From positions 29,906 through 93,905 of the forward strand of contig BTVX01000013.1 in NCBI GenBank assembly GCA_045862995.1: a DNA stretch of 64,000 nt. Reading direction: 5' to 3'. The notes below the pieces were generated by a model, which worked only from the letters and a program-made list of their open reading frames with translations, did not search any database and was not told the DNA's origin. Position 1 is the stretch's first letter. Every line of letters starts with the position of its first letter. The stretch is from UBA2387 sp019454665. GTDB lineage: Bacteria; Armatimonadota; Fimbriimonadia; Fimbriimonadales; Fimbriimonadaceae. The translations under genes and the position numbers were made by a program. Shown in pieces: positions 60,442 through 64,000 of the stretch.

Positions 60442-60918
60442 ATGATCGAGACCGTCACAAGAACTCAGGTGGAATACCCGCCGCGAGGCCCAACGGTGAC
60501 CAATCTGGCCATCGGGTGCAACTGCGGCGTTTGCCCGGCCTGTTCGGCCCGGGGCGCACCCTTGTTCGAAGCGGTGTCCAAATCGCGTGCCGCCGACTCC
60601 ACGACGGCGACGCCTCGGCAAGCCGAACCGCCAGAGGCGCGTTACGACCCCATTGCCCGACGACTGACCGTTCCCGGACGCGCGCCCGTCGTTTTGGACT
60701 CCTACGCCTCGGACCCCGTACGCAGCCAGGAAGTCGCGCGCGAAGTGAAGATCGCCGCGCTCGCCTACCCGAACCCGTCGCCCGACGATCGGCAGGCAGT
60801 GGCCGACGCCGAGAAAATGGCGCGTTTGGCGAGGATCGCCATGGCCAAGCAAGACCACATCCGGCAGGCCTTTCAGCCGCAAGCCGAGCCCGAGCCGGCT
60901 CTGGACGCGTTCCTTTGA
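60442..60918 (+). CDS. Small protein with a CxCxxCxxC cluster, function unknown
   Basis: 158 residues, no signal peptide. The motif CNCGVCPACS near residue 27 gives four closely spaced Cys, a possible metal site. The rest is helical and Ala/Arg-rich with Pro-rich ends (RSQEVAREVKIAALAYPNPS, DRQAVADAEKMARLARIAMA). I do not recognise it. It stops one base before the end of the convergent isomerase gene. Confidence 0.55.
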   Translation: MIETVTRTQVEYPPRGPTVTNLAIGCNCGVCPACSARGAPLFEAVSKSRAADSTTATPRQAEPPEARYDPIARRLTVPGRAPVVLDSYASDPVRSQEVAREVKIAALAYPNPSPDDRQAVADAEKMARLARIAMAKQDHIRQAFQPQAEPEPALDAFL

Positions 60919-60919
60919 G

Positions 60920-61729
60920 CTAGGACTTGCCCGCGAGGAAGCCGCGCACGAAGCCGATGCACTGGGCGACGTCGGGGAGTGAAGCGTCCCAGTTGTGCTC
61001 GTATTCGACGCTCAGGCTCCCCGTGAAGCCGATGGCCTGCAGTTCGGCGAGCACGGCGGCGATTCCGGAAACGCCCGTGCCGTAGGGCACATCGTGCCCG
61101 CCGCGTGTGAACTCGTGCAGGTCCTTGAGGTGGCTGCTGACCACCCTGCCCTTCAACGTCTTCAAAGCGTCCACAGGCTTGATGCCCGAGCGCACCCAGT
61201 GCCCCGTATCGGCGCACGCCCCGATGCGAACGTCTCTGTCCTTGACCAGCTCGTACACATACGCCGGGTCCCAAACCTTGTAGTTCTCGTCGTTCGGGCG
61301 GCGCGGGTGGTTGTGGTAGCCGACCTTGAGGTCGAACTCCTTGACCATCGCTTCCGCCGTCGCGATCGCTTCGGTGGATTCGGTGTTGATGATCTGGATG
61401 CCCAGCGACTTGGCCCAGGCGAACAGCTTGCGCGCCTCGGCGGGATCTTGGCTGATGCCCGTTACGCCGAACGCGATGGCGCGCACCTTGTGCTTCTCGA
61501 GGTGCTCGGCCAGACGCCTCGTCGCGGCATCGTCCATATCCGGGCCGACCTTGACGTCTTCGCCGGCGACCATGGGCTGACCGGGGTACAGCTCGATGAA
61601 CGAGGCACCCGCTTGGGCGGTCTTCTCGATGGCCTCGAACGTGGAGAACCGGTTGAAGGTCCAGGCTTGGACGGTGATGTTGAATCCTCCGGAGGAGGCC
61701 AGAAGGGCGGCGGCTGCGATGACGGTCAT
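60920..61729 (-). CDS. Exported sugar-phosphate isomerase/epimerase-like TIM barrel protein
   Basis: 269 residues. A short hydrophobic start (VIAAAALLASSGG) hints at export. The xylose isomerase-like barrel has metal ligands in FIELYPGQPM, INTESTEAIATAEAMV, KVGYHNHPRRPNDE and ACADTGHWVRSG, with SLSVEYEHNW near the end. Its ATG overlaps the metK stop (ATGA), so the two are translationally coupled, though one is cytosolic and the other looks secreted. Confidence 0.8.
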   Translation of the reverse strand: MTVIAAAALLASSGGFNITVQAWTFNRFSTFEAIEKTAQAGASFIELYPGQPMVAGEDVKVGPDMDDAATRRLAEHLEKHKVRAIAFGVTGISQDPAEARKLFAWAKSLGIQIINTESTEAIATAEAMVKEFDLKVGYHNHPRRPNDENYKVWDPAYVYELVKDRDVRIGACADTGHWVRSGIKPVDALKTLKGRVVSSHLKDLHEFTRGGHDVPYGTGVSGIAAVLAELQAIGFTGSLSVEYEHNWDASLPDVAQCIGFVRGFLAGKS

Positions 61730-62865
61730 TTCAATCTCTCGGCGTCAGAAGTGCGTTCCCAGGTGAACCCGCGGTGGCCGAAGTGGCCGTTGCGGGCGGT
61801 CGGAAGATACTTGACTTTCTCGGGGTTGCGAAGCGACAGGTGCTCGATGATCCCCTTCGGAGAGAGGTCGAACGCGGCGCGCACCTTCTTCTCGATCTTC
61901 TCGGGGTCTTCGTGCTCGGTGCCGAACGTCTCCACGGCGATGGCCACGGGTTGGGCAACACCGATGGCGTAGGCGAGCGTGATCTGCGCCTTGTCGGCAA
62001 GCCCTGCGGCGACGATGCACTTGGCCACGTGACGGGCCATGTAGGCGGCTGAGCGATCCACCTTGGTCGGGTCCTTGCCGCTGAACGCGCCTCCTCCGTG
62101 GGGGCACAGCCCGCCGTAGGTGTCCACGATGATCTTGCGCCCGGTCAGGCCGGTGTCGCCTTGCGGCCCACCGATCTCGAAGGCGCCCGTCGGGTTGATG
62201 TGCAGGTCCGGGGTGCCGTCCACGTACTCGGCGAACTCCTTGAGCACGGGGTCGATGATGTGCGTCTTGACCTTCTCGCGCACCTCGGCTTGGTCCTTCG
62301 TGGGGCCGTGCTGTTGCGAAAGAACGACGGTTTCGATGCGCTTGGCGCGGCCGTCTTCGTAACGGACCGAGACCTGACTCTTGGCATCGGGCCGAAAGCC
62401 GAGGCTGGGGTGCTTCTTGCGCACGTCTGCGGCGACGGCGGTCAAACGGTGCGCGATGGCGATGGGCAGCGGCATGAGCTCGACCGTCTCGTTGGTCGCC
62501 ATGCCGAACATCATGCCTTGGTCGCCCGCGCCGCCCGTGTCCACGCCTTGGGCGATATGGGCGGATTGCTCCTGGATCGCGACGAGCACGCCGCACGTGT
62601 TGCCGTCGAAGCCAAGGTCGGTGTCGGTGTATCCAACCTCCTTGACGACGTTCCGAACGGTCTGGGCGATGTCCACATAGCCGTCCACGGTGACTTCGCC
62701 GGCGATGACGGCGAGCCCGCGGGTGAGCAGGGTTTCAACGGCGACTCGGGCTTGGGGGTCTTGGGCGAGGAATTCGTCGAGGAGCGCGTCGGAAATCTGG
62801 TCTGCGAGCTTGTCGGGGTGCCCTTCGCTGACGCTTTCCGAGGTGTAGATGGTGGTTCGGGGCAT
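61726..62865 (-). CDS. metK: S-adenosylmethionine synthetase
   Basis: 379 residues. Makes SAM from methionine and ATP. All three repeats of the fold are present; the first has YTSESVSEGHPDKLADQISD, then GAGDQGMMFGMATNE, TVVLSQQHG-like VVLSQQHGPTK and GGAFSGKDPTKVDRSAAYMA, then GVAQPVAIAVETFGTEHED. It heads an ATGA-coupled pair. No SAM riboswitch was recognised upstream. Confidence 0.96.
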   Translation of the reverse strand: MPRTTIYTSESVSEGHPDKLADQISDALLDEFLAQDPQARVAVETLLTRGLAVIAGEVTVDGYVDIAQTVRNVVKEVGYTDTDLGFDGNTCGVLVAIQEQSAHIAQGVDTGGAGDQGMMFGMATNETVELMPLPIAIAHRLTAVAADVRKKHPSLGFRPDAKSQVSVRYEDGRAKRIETVVLSQQHGPTKDQAEVREKVKTHIIDPVLKEFAEYVDGTPDLHINPTGAFEIGGPQGDTGLTGRKIIVDTYGGLCPHGGGAFSGKDPTKVDRSAAYMARHVAKCIVAAGLADKAQITLAYAIGVAQPVAIAVETFGTEHEDPEKIEKKVRAAFDLSPKGIIEHLSLRNPEKVKYLPTARNGHFGHRGFTWERTSDAERLK

Positions 62866-63015
62866 TGGAATTCGCCCGTGAGGATACCCGCCTGGGGTGG
62901 ATGGCCCTGAGTTCAGGGGTCGAAGGGCAGGCGTTCGAGCAAGACCGTTGCGTCGTTGTTCGGCACGTGCCGCTAGTCGCTCAAGACCGAAACCACACCT
63001 CTTTGAGGGGCTCCC

Positions 63016-63927
63016 CTACGTCCGATCGCCGAATTCCAGCCAGCGCAACTCCTCAGGGGTGAGCGAGAGGTCCACGGCGTCGCATGCTTGAGCCACCTCG
63101 TCCACCGTGTTGCAGCCCACCAACGCCCACACGGGGAACGGCTGATTGAGGGTCCAGGCCAGGGCCAATTGGGTCGGCGAACAGCCCTTCTCGGCGGCCA
63201 TTCCCTCCAACCGCGCCTTGCGCCGGTCGTTCTCCTTGTTGTGGTACACGCGGCGCACGTCGTCCGAATCCACGCCCGCAAAGAATCCGCCGCCCACGCT
63301 GGACCACGAGAACAGCGGGAACTGGGTCGCCTCGTGCCACGACCGCCCTTCGGCGTCGATGGTCACGCAACCCGCCCACATCGGCTCGTTGACCGTAGCC
63401 AGCGAGAGGTTGGGGTTGTTCAGCGACGGTCCCTGCCAGCCTTTCGCCTCCGCGATGCCGAGCGCCTCGCGCGTGCGGTCGAGCGACCAGTTGGACCCTC
63501 CAAACGCGCGCATCCGCCCTTCGGCGATGTGCTCGTTGAGGCGCTGAAGGATCGGCTCCAAGGGGTACTCGGGGTTGTCGCGGTGGAACACCCAGATGTC
63601 CACGTGGTCGGTCTGCAGGTTCCCGAGGTTCTCAAACAGGTCGTTGTCGAGGTCTTCGGGCGTGAACCGGGGCTTGCCGTAGGGGTGGCACCCTTTGTCC
63701 AGGCAGACCATCCGATCGCGGCAACCGTGCTTGGCCATCCAGTTGCCGAACACGCGGGTGCACCGGCCGCTGTAGTAGATGTGGGCCGTATCCACGGCGT
63801 TGCCGCCCCGGGCCACGAAGGCGTCGAGCAACGCGTCCGCTTTGGCTTGGTCGTCGCCGAAGGGCACGCTGCCCAGCACAATCTTGGAAACATCCTTGTC
63901 GAGTCCGCTCACACGTCCGTAGCGCAT
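63016..63927 (-). CDS. Aldo/keto reductase
   Basis: About 303 residues. NADPH-dependent reductase. The barrel starts with YGRVSGLDKDVSKIVLGSVP; the catalytic set is Asp and Tyr in NAVDTAHIYYSGR, Lys in MVCLDKGCHPYG, and His in VDIWVFHRDNPEYP, with GGSNWSLDRTREAL and a C-terminal cofactor part. ATG 63927 has AGGA five bases upstream. The end region of the window beyond it (63928-64000) shows nothing further. Confidence 0.88.
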   Translation of the reverse strand: MRYGRVSGLDKDVSKIVLGSVPFGDDQAKADALLDAFVARGGNAVDTAHIYYSGRCTRVFGNWMAKHGCRDRMVCLDKGCHPYGKPRFTPEDLDNDLFENLGNLQTDHVDIWVFHRDNPEYPLEPILQRLNEHIAEGRMRAFGGSNWSLDRTREALGIAEAKGWQGPSLNNPNLSLATVNEPMWAGCVTIDAEGRSWHEATQFPLFSWSSVGGGFFAGVDSDDVRRVYHNKENDRRKARLEGMAAEKGCSPTQLALAWTLNQPFPVWALVGCNTVDEVAQACDAVDLSLTPEELRWLEFGDRT

Positions 63928-64000
63928 CGGTCCTATTGTGACCCGCTTCAGGCACCGCCGAGCCACGCCGAGACCGGTTGACTCAGGAAGACCTCCAAAG

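Noticed and set aside
60292..60442. Extending the PLP enzyme to the ATG at 60442
   Set aside because: The extra 50 residues have no family counterpart and the frame would abut the divergent gene start exactly; the family start fits GTG 60292.
62866..63015. SAM riboswitch before metK
   Set aside because: The 150 bases upstream show no kink-turn or pseudoknot-like conserved pieces that I can recognise.

Overview
The window is 64 kb of gene-dense, high-GC bacterial chromosome. My best guess is a member of Armatimonadota (Fimbriimonadia-like). The grounds are two stand-alone prepilin-type proteins with the long FTLIELLVVIAIIAI..AAMLFPVYAQAK leader, many secreted proteins of unknown function, DUF1080, ThuA, GH44 and GH95 proteins, frequent GTG/TTG starts, and a C-terminal topoisomerase repeat region without zinc fingers. 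This is inference from gene content; there is no rRNA in the window to settle it. No prophage, CRISPR array, insertion sequence or plasmid backbone was seen.

Layout. 1-10.5 kb: a frameshifted HD phosphohydrolase, HMG-CoA lyase, a leftward run (AHSA1-like protein, HI0933-type flavoprotein, secreted beta-propeller, GT-C-like membrane protein, lipoprotein, signal peptidase I), then a Gfo/Idh/MocA oxidoreductase, a prepilin-like protein with an unusual leader, a small lipoprotein and a clear intrinsic terminator. 10.5-18.8 kb: a Cys-rich secreted protein, a thioesterase/TPI pair, an OsmC protein, a secreted M28 peptidase, and nadB divergent from rarA. 18.9-20.3 kb: a lower-GC two-gene cassette (SAM-dependent methyltransferase-like plus AlkB-like dioxygenase) near tRNA-Arg(CCT). 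21-25.3 kb: a four-helix-bundle/zinc-ribbon gene flanked by direct repeats of 9-bp units, a phytanoyl-CoA dioxygenase-type enzyme and a truncated GH95 protein. 26.7-31.8 kb: three adjacent proteins sharing one secreted domain, the middle one carrying a caspase-like domain whose catalytic Cys is replaced, then an ECF sigma factor translationally coupled to a membrane anti-sigma/DUF4349 protein. 33-36 kb: tRNA-Gly(CCC), a second prepilin-like protein, ligA. 36-46 kb (leftward): acpP-fabF-xer, imuB-dnaE2 mutasome genes with a palindrome over the imuB start and palindromic repeats inside dnaE2, and topA. 46-51 kb: M15 peptidase, GH44 glycosidase, a stand-alone isocitrate dehydrogenase C-terminal-like domain just before an isocitrate dehydrogenase gene, purN and plsC. 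51-64 kb: an OPT-like transporter, a Uma2 nuclease-fold protein, a ThuA protein, a surface-polysaccharide cluster (N-acetyl sugar amidotransferase, glycosyltransferase, two-domain dehydrogenase), a PLP deaminase-type enzyme, a secreted sugar isomerase coupled to metK, and an aldo/keto reductase.

How the genes work together: most are housekeeping (NAD, fatty acid, purine and SAM synthesis; DNA repair and topology). The clearest functional units are the imuB-dnaE2 translesion pair, the sigma/anti-sigma pair next to the pseudo-caspase family, the polysaccharide cluster, and the methyltransferase-AlkB cassette. Gene ends are packed tightly: several convergent pairs share their stop codons.
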